This document shows positions 1 through 8,800 of a stretch of DNA of 11,801 nt, piece by piece. The notes under the pieces are model-generated. The model was not told where the DNA came from, ran no database searches, and saw only the letters and a program-made list of their open reading frames with translations. Every line of letters starts with the position of its first letter. Within the stretch, counting starts at the first letter, position 1. The stretch covers positions 1 through 11,801 of the forward strand of contig CAYPNM010000071.1 of NCBI GenBank assembly GCA_964412105.1, given 5' to 3'. The DNA comes from JAKAGZ01 sp964412105. Its GTDB lineage: Bacteria > Bacteroidota > Ignavibacteria > Ignavibacteriales > Ignavibacteriaceae. Both the position numbers and the translations under genes were made by a program.

Positions 1-33
1 TGGATAAGAAGTGCTATATAAGTAGTAGTTACT

Positions 34-68
34 CGGCTTGCATTTTCGACCGATGTTTTCGCAAGCTG
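34..68. repeat. Inverted repeat upstream of the monooxygenase-like gene
   Basis: GCTTGC at 36-41 is the exact reverse complement of GCAAGC at 61-66. The stem extends to eight pairs if a G-T pair (35/67) and a C-G pair (34/68) are added. The loop is 19 nt. It lies 35 bases before the ATG at 103. There is no T-run directly after the right arm, so it does not look like an intrinsic terminator. It could be a regulator site or chance. Confidence 0.3.
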
Positions 69-90
69 TAAAGTTAATTAATTAAATTAT

Positions 91-94
91 GGAG
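91..94 (+). promoter_or_regulatory. Shine-Dalgarno site for the gene at 103
   Basis: GGAG lies 8 bases before the ATG at 103-105, which is a good position for ribosome binding and supports that start. The flanking sequence is very AT-rich (TTAATTAATTAAATTA just upstream). Confidence 0.6.
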
Positions 95-102
95 TAAATA
101 AT

Positions 103-396
103 ATGAGCGTATTGGTTTTGCTCGAAGCACCGGTCAAGTCTGAGGAAGTCCCTAACATGAAATCATACCTGGCAGAAATACTCCCGGATAGTCGTAAATA
201 TGATGGCTGTCGGGGATTAAATGTGTACTTCGACACAGAGGATAAGAATAAGCTGGTTCTGGTTGAACACTGGGAATCTCGTCAGCATCATGAGAAGTAT
301 CTGGGCTGGCGCACAGAGACCGGAGTTATGGAAAAACTTGGCTCAATGCTTGCCGGACCGCCGAGCATCCGGTATTTCGAGAAGGCTGATGCGTAA
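103..396 (+). CDS. Antibiotic biosynthesis monooxygenase (ABM) family protein / putative quinol monooxygenase
   Basis: This 97-residue cytosolic protein has no signal peptide. It has the length and pattern of a single-domain ABM protein (dimeric alpha/beta ferredoxin-like fold). The N-terminal strand is SVLVLLEAPVK. The centre reads GCRGLNVYFD, followed by the family-typical strand-helix KLVLVEHWESRQHHEKYLGWR (about residues 49-69), and the end is LAGPPSIRYFE. Relatives oxidise quinol- or polyketide-like compounds without a cofactor or act in stress responses; the substrate here cannot be read from sequence. The start is supported by GGAG eight bases upstream. GC is 48% by count (142/294), well above the ~38% of the adjacent cluster, which hints at a different origin or stronger codon selection. 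It converges with the minus-strand cluster across a 21-base gap (397-417) with no obvious terminator hairpin. The family call is fairly secure; the enzymatic activity is inferred. Confidence 0.85.
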   Translation: MSVLVLLEAPVKSEEVPNMKSYLAEILPDSRKYDGCRGLNVYFDTEDKNKLVLVEHWESRQHHEKYLGWRTETGVMEKLGSMLAGPPSIRYFEKADA

Positions 397-417
397 CGTT
401 GATTTAATAGCCTCTTA

Positions 418-2394
418 TCAAAAATTGTGTGAATAATTTAATCCCGCTATTATCTCATTAAAATTGTTGCTGTTTGGAATGGTAGTCCTAAATGCATTAT
501 ATGAGATGGTAAGTGAAATCCTGTCTGACCTGGTCAATGAATAACCCGATGTCAGGATTGTTCTGTAAGAGCTGTTGTTTTGCAGGAATGAACTGCTTAC
601 TGATAAAGAGGTATGTAGCTTATTGTTTATAGCGCTATGATTCAATCCTAAGGAAACAATCTTTGTATCACTCTTAATTGTATCTGCATACACTGAACTC
701 ACCAGACCAAATGATGAATTGGCTGAGAGATTTTCGGAAATATAATAAGATAATCCAAGATTAACCGTATTTACATTGGTAACACTGCCGCTTAATAAAG
801 CAGAATTATTTTCAGATTTCTGATAAGTATAATTAATCGATATATTTTGCAAAAAAGATTGCTGACCTATCATAAAAACGTGGTTCATTCCAAGCACAAG
901 ACTAGAGAAATCAACTTTTGTAGTATCATTGTTAGAATCATTGCCCATATTTAGGATATTAATCAAAAAATTAGCATTCCAGAATCCGGTTAATTGTCCG
1001 TTAAAATTAACCCCAAATTGATTCCTTGAAGTGGTATAAGCTTTCTGATTGATAAGGTTATCACTGAATCTAATAAAATTTGCAGACACCGAGTATCTCG
1101 AAAATCTATAGGATGTTATGGCTGAAAATTGTCTTTGATCATTTTGCAGATAAGCAAGACCAAGAGAATTATAACCGGGCCCAATTTGTTTATACCCGAG
1201 TTTTAAATTGAATGTGGGAAGATTGATATTAAAATCTGTCTTAACTGCATAATCATAGCTTGAGCTCGTTCTGGGCTTATATAAGCTGGAAAAGAAACCA
1301 GGGATATTCGTACTGTCCAAATTAATTTCAGATGACCTCAGATCCCTGGTATACACGCTTCCACTTGCTTCAAAGTCTATCACAAATTTATTATCGGCAA
1401 GACTTAATTTCCCTGCAGTGCCAAGCACCAGATTTTCCTGCGGCGAATTAGCACTCTGGTTATAATTTCCATTATAATGGTCGCCTGTTTTGGCTTGTAT
1501 TCCCGATGCGATTGTAAATGGATAATCACTGACATCACTAATGCTCGAATCATTTATACTTGTTATTTTAATAATTGCCTGATACGTTTCAGGCCCTGAA
1601 ACACTCCAGTCAACAAATCCATTTGCAGGTTGATCGCTAAATATTGTCTGAAAAGTAGAACCACCATCCCTTGAAATTTCAATTTTTACATCGCCGGTTA
1701 TACCGGTTGATGTCCAGCGTATTGTCTGCAAAGTTCCAATTGGGAATTGGTCATCTCCGTTAGGCGTAATGACAGTTATTGATTTTTGAGTTGGATTAAG
1801 AGATGAAATGTCATCTTTGGATCTTAGGAAAATAAAATCAATATGCGAACCATTATCTTTGCCCACACCTATTTTAGAGGCCAACAAAAATCTTTTATAA
1901 CTCCCGTTCTGAGCGCCACCATTGACAGCTTGTTGAGTAAAACCTGCTACTGTTGAAAATCTAAGTATACCGGGATTCAGGTCAATACCCCCTCCTCTAA
2001 TTACAATACCATTTAATGTAAAATCAGAATACGATTCTGAAAAATCTCCGAGATGTGCTTTACCCCAGCTCCAGGCTGGATTTATTCCAAATTGATTTAT
2101 ATTCTGTCTGGCAGAACTCCCCTCAGTAGATAGTATTATTTCAACCGGAATTGAGAACGTATTAAAGAAAGTAAATGTAGGATGAATTAATAATCTTCCG
2201 GTCGATGAAGGACGTCTTGCTGCAATACCGGATATTGAATACAGCTCACCGTAAAAATTTATACCACCACTAACTGAAAAATTTTTGCTGATAAAACTTT
2301 CTGTTGTGTCTCTCCTGGCCCTGTTTTGCGAAAAAACAGACTTATTGAAAATCATGATAAATAAAATCAGAAATATTTTAGCAAATAATTTCAT
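418..2394 (-). CDS. Outer-membrane beta-barrel protein with an inserted Kre9/KNH-type domain
   Basis: This is the last gene of the minus-strand cluster, 658 residues from the ATG at 2394. A TTG two codons upstream (2400) also keeps frame, but the ATG starts a clean signal peptide (residues 1-23: MKLFAK, a hydrophobic core, then SVFSQ). I see no clear Shine-Dalgarno site for either start. Residues ~35-200 form a beta-rich region with ELYSISGIAARRPSS, INQFGINPAWSWGKAHLGD and LNPGILRFS, a pattern I recall from Bacteroidota outer-membrane proteins. Residues ~204-296 form a Kre9/KNH-like (Ser-Thr-rich GPI-anchored family) sandwich: ITVITPNGDDQFPIGTLQTI, RWTS, ISRDGGSTFQTI, DWSV, ending SDYPFTI. 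From SPQENLVLG (~317) to the end, alternating amphipathic strands with Asn/Ser turns run to a terminal Phe (LNYSHNF), typical of barrels inserted by BAM. The likely role is an outer-membrane anchor or pore for the cluster products. The membrane location is well supported; the role is inferred. Confidence 0.7.
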   Translation of the reverse strand: MKLFAKIFLILFIMIFNKSVFSQNRARRDTTESFISKNFSVSGGINFYGELYSISGIAARRPSSTGRLLIHPTFTFFNTFSIPVEIILSTEGSSARQNINQFGINPAWSWGKAHLGDFSESYSDFTLNGIVIRGGGIDLNPGILRFSTVAGFTQQAVNGGAQNGSYKRFLLASKIGVGKDNGSHIDFIFLRSKDDISSLNPTQKSITVITPNGDDQFPIGTLQTIRWTSTGITGDVKIEISRDGGSTFQTIFSDQPANGFVDWSVSGPETYQAIIKITSINDSSISDVSDYPFTIASGIQAKTGDHYNGNYNQSANSPQENLVLGTAGKLSLADNKFVIDFEASGSVYTRDLRSSEINLDSTNIPGFFSSLYKPRTSSSYDYAVKTDFNINLPTFNLKLGYKQIGPGYNSLGLAYLQNDQRQFSAITSYRFSRYSVSANFIRFSDNLINQKAYTTSRNQFGVNFNGQLTGFWNANFLINILNMGNDSNNDTTKVDFSSLVLGMNHVFMIGQQSFLQNISINYTYQKSENNSALLSGSVTNVNTVNLGLSYYISENLSANSSFGLVSSVYADTIKSDTKIVSLGLNHSAINNKLHTSLSVSSSFLQNNSSYRTILTSGYSLTRSDRISLTISYNAFRTTIPNSNNFNEIIAGLNYSHNF

Positions 2395-2446
2395 CAGCAA
2401 TGTATGGATCTATTGTAAGCAGTCGTTACTTTCATTTTTTAAAACT

Positions 2447-3769
2447 TCATCGCGAATTATTTACAGTAGAAGGTTCAGGATAAATTGTAATCCAGGCAGG
2501 CTCTTCAATAGAGTCGCCCGAAATATATACAGTCCCTTTCCCCTCGTCAGGATATTTATAGTGAATAATATTAGCATTGTACTGTTCACCAAACCATAAT
2601 TCCCCTTTCGCATCCAATGCTATTCCTGAGACAAGGACTGGTGAAGATAAAGTCCTGTAAAATTTAGGAACTGTTGGACCGGATGTAGTTAGTTGCGATG
2701 CATCAAAACGAAAAATTGCAGTGTTGTCAGCTCCCCACAAATTTCCTTGCTTATCAAATTCGAGGGAGTTTACTCCGATTAGCGTAGGAGTTTCTGATTC
2801 TGTAATGGTAATTGAAGGTTCAATTTCTCCTGATTTTTTTAATCTATCCGCTGAAATTTCTAAAATTTCACTTTTATAATTGCCGGGATTTTGCCCCGTT
2901 ACCCATAAGTTGCCGGATGGATCAAATGTAATGAACTCCGGCTTTTGTAGTTTTGATGATACGATAGTCTCATCTGGGGATTTTTTAGAAAGTCTCCTTG
3001 CACCAAGCATATTTACAAGCGATTCAAATTTATATGAAATTAATCTCCCTGTATTCCAGTTAGAGATCCATAAATTCCCGTCTTGATCAAAAGCGAGACC
3101 CCAGGGCCCGTCTATACTGGAGTTTGAAATTGTAACAATGGGATTCGCTTTTTTATTACCCTGTAGCTGTTCAGGGGAAAAAGCAAATATTTTTCGCTTG
3201 CTGAATCCGGCAACCCATAAATCGCCCATTTTATCAAATGAGAATTGTCTCAGGCTGACATAACTGAATTGAATTTTTGCAGAAGGTTCAGGAGATCCGG
3301 GAGCAGCTAAATCATTTTTATTATAAGCAAGTAATCGTGCTCCGGTTTCATTGCTTACCCAGAGTTTTCCGCTTGCAGGTTGTTCAACATATCTTACAGA
3401 AGCATAAACTGTGTCACCCGCTTTAATATGATATCTTCTGACTGGTTTTAATTCTCCGAAAACTTTGCCAATGCGTTCACTTTCCCCTGCTGGTACATCC
3501 ACCCTGAAAACCAAAACCGTATAATAGCCGGGAGGAATATTTTTAAAGTAATTACTCTTTTTAATATTGTACGTTTTATCAGGGCCTATTACTCTTACAT
3601 TTGCATTTACATCCCCGGAATGAATTGTTAAAAATAAGTTTCCGAATTTGGTATTGGAATGTTTTATTGAAAGGTGTCTCTTTGCTAGCGGGAAGCTTGT
3701 TATACCTAAAAGAAAAGATACTAGGAGCAAAATAAACTCTTTTCTCATATAAATTTTGAATTGATGCAT
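2447..3769 (-). CDS. Exported NHL/SMP-30/Vgb-type six-bladed beta-propeller protein
   Basis: The protein has 440 residues. The signal peptide is about residues 1-29 (RKEFILLLVSFLLGITSFPLA). Residues ~40-130 form a small beta-sandwich-like domain (LFLTIHSG, VRVIGPDKTYNI, NIPPGYYTVLVFRVDVP, YHIKAGDTVYASVRY) resembling PEGA/SpaA-like stalk domains. Then come six evenly spaced blade signatures G-x-L-W at 134 (GKLWVSN), 182 (GDLWVAG), 231 (GNLWISN), 286 (GNLWVTG), 342 (GNLWGAD) and 389 (GELWFGE), 47-56 residues apart. Each is followed by a strand like ARLLAYNKNDL or RKIFAFSPEQL, giving a complete six-bladed propeller. Propellers of this type either bind ligands or act as lyases or lactonases. I see no convincing catalytic or metal-ligand set, so a binding scaffold is the better guess. 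The start at 3769 is decided by GGAG six bases upstream. The gene lies 17 bases after the FN3 gene and ~52 bases before the barrel gene. Confidence 0.8.
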   Translation of the reverse strand: MHQFKIYMRKEFILLLVSFLLGITSFPLAKRHLSIKHSNTKFGNLFLTIHSGDVNANVRVIGPDKTYNIKKSNYFKNIPPGYYTVLVFRVDVPAGESERIGKVFGELKPVRRYHIKAGDTVYASVRYVEQPASGKLWVSNETGARLLAYNKNDLAAPGSPEPSAKIQFSYVSLRQFSFDKMGDLWVAGFSKRKIFAFSPEQLQGNKKANPIVTISNSSIDGPWGLAFDQDGNLWISNWNTGRLISYKFESLVNMLGARRLSKKSPDETIVSSKLQKPEFITFDPSGNLWVTGQNPGNYKSEILEISADRLKKSGEIEPSITITESETPTLIGVNSLEFDKQGNLWGADNTAIFRFDASQLTTSGPTVPKFYRTLSSPVLVSGIALDAKGELWFGEQYNANIIHYKYPDEGKGTVYISGDSIEEPAWITIYPEPSTVNNSR

Positions 3770-3775
3770 TATAAT

Positions 3776-3779
3776 CTCC
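3776..3779 (-). promoter_or_regulatory. Shine-Dalgarno site for the propeller gene
   Basis: On the minus strand GGAG lies six bases before the ATG at 3769, inside the 17-base gap after the FN3 gene. It favours this start over the in-frame ATG at codon 8. It is the only strong ribosome binding site in the four-gene cluster. Confidence 0.6.
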
Positions 3780-3786
3780 AGTTAAA

Positions 3787-5844
3787 TTAATATCTAATAC
3801 CTACTTCGAGACTCGGCTTACTTTCCTCGCCGCTAATCAAATAACTTGTAACATAATAGAAATATAAATGACCGGACTTCACTTTTTTGTCCTCGTATAC
3901 AGGTCCCGAACCATTTTTTACTATTCCTAGGTAGATAGGATTTTTACCCCTTTCGTACCTGTATATTCTATATCCTGATAGATTTTGCAGCTCAGCTTCA
4001 TACCAGGTTATTTCAATTCCTCCGTTTACTTTTTTAGCACTTATACCTGCAGGAGGGATTACGGAAATGCTGTTTATTTTAACCTCTACTGGATTGCTTA
4101 AGTCGCTCAGGCCGCCAAATATATCTTTTGAACGCACCCTATATAGATAGGAACTACCGCTTTTTAGGTCGTTATCAGTGAAATTATTTTGAAATGGTGG
4201 TATGGTTGAATCATTAACAACTTTAAAATCACCGACCGGTTTTCCTGTTTTATTAATTTCTTTTCTTAATAAATCATAGCCGTCAATTCCGTTTTGAAGA
4301 GCGCTCATATTTGCCCAATAAAGGTTGACAGAATTGCCGTTCACTTTAGCCCTGAAATCGGTTGGAGTTAGCGGTTTCGTTGCAACTGCTGGTCTGACAT
4401 AAACTGTGTCGGAGTATGCGCTTTTAATATAGCTGGAATTTTCGGCCTTTACAGCATAAGCATATGTTACTTGTCCTGATAAGGTAGAATCATTGTCAAT
4501 ATAAGTCATTAGAGAATCTTTAGCGGGAATTAATTGTGAGATTTGTTCTAACTTCCCATCTATGCTGCTGCTCCTGTAAACATAATATCCCCTTGTAAAA
4601 CTTACATTTCGTGTCCACTGAAGTTTTACTCCATCCTTTGTCTCCCCCCCTTTTACATCAAGCGGAGGCAGAGGTGATTCTGGATTACTATAAACACCAA
4701 AGAACCTTGGTGACTTGGTAGATTGTTCCCCAAGTTGACCCTCTGCGACAAAGTAATAATAATAGGTTATCTCTGGTTTAACTTCCTGGTCCAAGTATGA
4801 TGTTTGATTTGTTGGAAGTGATATAAGTTTTACGTAACCAGTATCATAATTATCACTCTTGTATATATCTATATACCTGATCGATGGATCGTTTTTTGAT
4901 TTCCAGGTCAGACTTATACCGCCTCCTTGGGAATCATTTGCAACCTTTATGCTGTCGGGTAAAGATGAGACCTCCTTAAAATTATAATGACCTACAATTA
5001 CAGTATCCGAATTTTCGCCTGCATTCCCAAAGATATCTTCCGGAATTATATAATACCTGTAAATACTTTCAGGATCTATCAGGGTATCCTGTACAAAAAT
5101 ATTCAATCCGTTCTTACCTGCATTAACTCCTTTTAAAGGATTTATTAATTTGAAAGGTGGACGCAGATTATCCTCTCTCATTACCTGGAAGACAGGCATT
5201 TTCTCATTGTTTGTAATCCACTGAATAAATATTTTATTCCCGTCACTCCTTGAAGTTTTCCGATGGATCTTTTTAAAGGAAACTTTACCGGGATATTGCA
5301 CAGCAAATGTTTGAATTGTATTTAATATTTTACCGGTGCTGCTTACTTTAGAATACTTATATTCATATTTTGTGTTTTTTGTAGCACTTGTATCCAGGTA
5401 AATCGTGCCCAGCGCCAATCCGTAAATCGGTACCTGAGCATATGAATAAAGAGAATCAATCCTTCTATATTTATTGCTGATTTCCCATATATTATTCAAT
5501 ACATTATTGTTCCCCATTATCAGATAAGGCAACTGAGTGTGAAATGAATTAACACTGTTTTTAAATTCAGTGAAATTGGAGGGCCCATAAATTGTACCCA
5601 GGATTTTCCATACTTTTGTATTCTCAACTCGTCTTTCAATCAGGTAATAAAACTGTTCTCCCGTATTTTCTTTCAGTGGAATGTCTTTATCAAAGTAGAC
5701 AAAGATTCCTTTTTTACCCCCGAATGCTTTATCCATTATTGAGACTTGGGGGAATATTTTTGGACCGGCAAAAATAAATAAAGTTAGTACGATAAAAATT
5801 ACCGGTTTAATTCTTCTGGTATTTATATGTTTCATAATATGCAT
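3787..5844 (-). CDS. Exported protein of tandem fibronectin type III-like modules
   Basis: The protein has 685 residues. The ATG at 5844 follows the TAA of the giant gene with no gap (TAAATG), so translation is probably coupled. Codon 4 (5835) is an alternative start giving a shorter signal peptide. The signal peptide is ~10-33 (RRIKPVIFIVLTLFIFAGPK, then IFPQ). FN3-like modules are recognised by a W in strand B, a tyrosine-rich strand C and the late Y-x-Y-x-V strand: ~203-285 (weak: IFIQWITN, YRYYIIPEDIFG), ~303-385 (LTWKSKND, YYYYFVAEG), ~395-483 (LQWTRNVS, GYYVYRSS, YAYAVKAE), ~493-590 (LYWANMS, GYDLLRKE, YLYRVRSKDIFG) and ~597-685 (ITWYEAE, GYRIYRYERG, YFYYVTSY). Residues 40-185 may be a sixth, split module (see findings). 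No enzymatic motif or surface-sorting signal is visible. It is likely a rod-like binding or spacer protein in the periplasm or on the surface. Domain type is confident; partner and ligand are unknown. Confidence 0.8.
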   Translation of the reverse strand: MHIMKHINTRRIKPVIFIVLTLFIFAGPKIFPQVSIMDKAFGGKKGIFVYFDKDIPLKENTGEQFYYLIERRVENTKVWKILGTIYGPSNFTEFKNSVNSFHTQLPYLIMGNNNVLNNIWEISNKYRRIDSLYSYAQVPIYGLALGTIYLDTSATKNTKYEYKYSKVSSTGKILNTIQTFAVQYPGKVSFKKIHRKTSRSDGNKIFIQWITNNEKMPVFQVMREDNLRPPFKLINPLKGVNAGKNGLNIFVQDTLIDPESIYRYYIIPEDIFGNAGENSDTVIVGHYNFKEVSSLPDSIKVANDSQGGGISLTWKSKNDPSIRYIDIYKSDNYDTGYVKLISLPTNQTSYLDQEVKPEITYYYYFVAEGQLGEQSTKSPRFFGVYSNPESPLPPLDVKGGETKDGVKLQWTRNVSFTRGYYVYRSSSIDGKLEQISQLIPAKDSLMTYIDNDSTLSGQVTYAYAVKAENSSYIKSAYSDTVYVRPAVATKPLTPTDFRAKVNGNSVNLYWANMSALQNGIDGYDLLRKEINKTGKPVGDFKVVNDSTIPPFQNNFTDNDLKSGSSYLYRVRSKDIFGGLSDLSNPVEVKINSISVIPPAGISAKKVNGGIEITWYEAELQNLSGYRIYRYERGKNPIYLGIVKNGSGPVYEDKKVKSGHLYFYYVTSYLISGEESKPSLEVGIRY

Positions 5845-8800
5845 TTATTTACTACAGCCTTGTGCGGTGTTGTCGCTACAGGAACCGCTCTGGAACGAAA
5901 AGCTTGTCTTTCCGCTTGAATCAAGATGCATTAATGCACTCATTGCAAATGTTTTATTAAACACAGAAATTTTAGGTGGTGTACAAACCTCATCAACACC
6001 AACACCCTGTTGTTCTATATCTGCACTAATTGAAAAGCTTCCGCATCCATCTAAACTAAACAATCCGGGATTTGTCTGGTAAATACCTGTAAATCCAAGT
6101 TGTAGCGTAGCCTCAGCAGATAAGCTGGTACAGGTTAATGCGTCCATACTAAAAGAAGCATCGATAAACCCTATGGCACCTATTCCATACTCATTTCCAC
6201 TTTTGGAAAATGACGTCCACAATTTAACATTAGCCCCTGCCTCAACTCCAAAATGAATATTGGCAACTCCTGTTTCGATATCGATGGTTGGGATAACAAT
6301 CGGGATAGCACACTTGCCCGAAAATAAAAATCCGCTTATACTTGATTGAAAACCGCACGGCAAATTTTTATCGTAGGAGACTTTGGCAAATCCATCCTTT
6401 ACATTTTGAGGCATGCTTCCATAATCGCCGATTATAAGTGCGGCATCCTGTTGTGGCAGTCCGGGGATATCGGCAGTTATTCCTGCAAAGAAGAACCAGC
6501 CGCTGCCATCAACCAGCAATTCGGCAGGACCTTTTATACTGACGCCTCCCATATCTTTATCTATATCCATTGTACCTATGAGTTGGCCTTTATCAAAATC
6601 ATATTTCCACGACATTTGACCGAAAGGAGTATCAATATTTTTTACGCCAAGCGATTGGTTATTTGCATAAAATTCACCTGTAACCGAGAACGTCATCCTG
6701 TTTTGACCTGCATTAATTCCGTTCGGAGTTGTCAGGTTTCCAGCGATCGAAAGTGTGTCCCAGTTATTTCCGACTATATTGATATGTCCGCCCACCGAAT
6801 CAAAGTAATTAACATTACCGCCGATTTGAAGTTTTTGCCAGAAAGTCCCTGCTTTAGCGAAGGGGCTATTGGGTGTTTCAACCCAAATTGAAGTTGAATC
6901 GGCTGTATGATAAAGCCACGAATTCAAGCTATACTTTCCTTCTTCCCAGAGCCTGCCTCTTACAAATAATCCTTTTTTATTAAAGATCATCGTGTCTGCC
7001 GCCGTCTCTGAAAAAGCATAATTAACTCCTTTGTCAACAAATGCTATTTTGAAAGGAACTAATCTCATTTTGATTTGTCCGTTTTCCTTATAATAGACCA
7101 ATACTCCGTTCACGGTACCCGGATAACCCGGAATGTTGAAAGATAGTGAGGTCATCTCTACGTGATGTCCATCCGGTATGTATTTTATTTCCGAAGGATT
7201 GAATATTCCGATTTTATAAATCTTTAAAGTTTTAGATGACTGTTCCGGGATCAGGTCAACATTATCCTGATTACTATATAAATAAATTGATGAAATATGT
7301 ACTGAGTCTCCGGTGGCCATTCCTGGTAATCCACCAAAGGCAGCAACGGAAGTGCCCGGATTTGAAGCAAACAGGAACCAGTTTGAATTTGAGCTGTTAT
7401 AATTCAGTGTCAAATTACTGTTAAGATTCACCGGTATTATTCCGCCTATGCTAATGTTTTTTATATTCACCGTAGAGCTCAAAATTTCTGTCGGTGAAAT
7501 ACGAAGTTTTGTGACCGGTACATTAAACAACTGCGTTTGCAATGTGCCGCTTGTAACATTAAGTTTATTGTACAAACTCCAGTCTTTGATGAGCAGTTTC
7601 CATTTGTCCATTTGAAGCGTTATGTTATCATTGCTCTTATGGATATAGCCTATACCATTAGCAATTGAAACATTCACATTACCGAGATTTATTATGCTGT
7701 GCGAAGGCTTTGCATTTGTAAGGTTCAGCTCGATCCGTGTATTTAACCCGAGAGAATCCGCATACAATACTGAAAGCGATGAATCTGCAATAGCTTTAAA
7801 TCCATATAATGTAAAATTCAATGAATGCATCAGAGAATCGGATACAAGGAAACCGTTAAAATTGCTTATTGGATCTTTTTGAGTAGCAGTGATAACAGGA
7901 ATTCTTAAATTACCTGCACCTGAACTCCTGATATAAAAGCCTCCTCCCGGTATATTAAGGTTTGAAGAAATTTTGCTGAAAGAACTCTGACTTACAAGTA
8001 CCCTCCCTCTTATTATTCCGCTGCCGGGTGCATTTTTGTCCAGTTCTATTCCAATTTTATTATCTCTTAATTCTCCGGAATAATTATGGAGAACCTGCAA
8101 TGCTAAATGGTTCATATCGGTTTTAACAGGTAGAGTTGCCGGATCAGATATGGGAATGGTTTGCCCGAGTATAACACTTGTCTTAATTGGATCCGGAACA
8201 ATTTCAACTTCTGAAAAAGATAAACTTTTTACAAGAGCATTCTGATTTACCTGGAACTGATTATTTTTAAGTGAGTCAAGGTGAACAATACTACCTGTTA
8301 TAAAAACGTGTCCGTTTTTATCTACTAGTGAATCCACCTCAATGGGAAATCCCATCAGGTGGGTAATGTCCATTTTATCGTAAACTCTAAGATTAAAATT
8401 AATATTACTTAGCCCATTGGTTGGAACGTTCAGACTTTTTTTGTCGCCAATTAAATTTGAACTGCTTTTCCCTGCAATAAAATCATTATTTCCGATTGGA
8501 ACATTATGCAGTATAAAAGATCCGTCCTTACCNNNNNNNNNNNNNNNNNNNNNNNNNNNNNNNNNNNNNNNNNNNNNNNNNNNNNNNNNNNNNNNNNNNN
8601 NNNNNNNNNNNNNNNNNNNNNNNNNNNNNNNNTATAATTTAATGGTCTGCAGATCTACAACCGGTTTATTCACATTCACCTCAATTGTGTCGGCCATAAA
8701 TTCTGCATTAAGAGGATCAATAATTAATTTATGCATTCCGGATGTCGTGCCTACCTTAAATTTAACGGGAAAAATTTTATGAGTATTAATATCAAAAAAT

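Noticed and set aside
221..436. 71-codon open frame in another frame of the monooxygenase-like gene
   Set aside because: The frame at 103 has the Shine-Dalgarno site and the clear ABM family pattern; the alternative has neither.
397..470. Bidirectional intrinsic terminator between the convergent genes
   Set aside because: Only a 5-bp ATAAT/ATTAT pairing, inside the barrel gene, was found. There is no GC-rich stem and no T-run.
2395..2400. TTG at 2400 as the start of the barrel gene
   Set aside because: It adds only two residues before an ATG that begins a standard signal peptide, and no ribosome binding site favours the TTG.
2285..2599. 104-codon plus-strand open frame spanning the junction of the propeller and barrel genes
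   Set aside because: It mostly overlaps two coding regions on the other strand. The hydrophobic stretches reflect the antisense of AT-rich signal-peptide DNA.
6346..6891. 181-codon open frame on the plus strand, opposite the giant gene
   Set aside because: It lies wholly antisense to a well-supported coding region, starts without a ribosome binding site, and its translation shows no domain pattern or hydrophobic logic.
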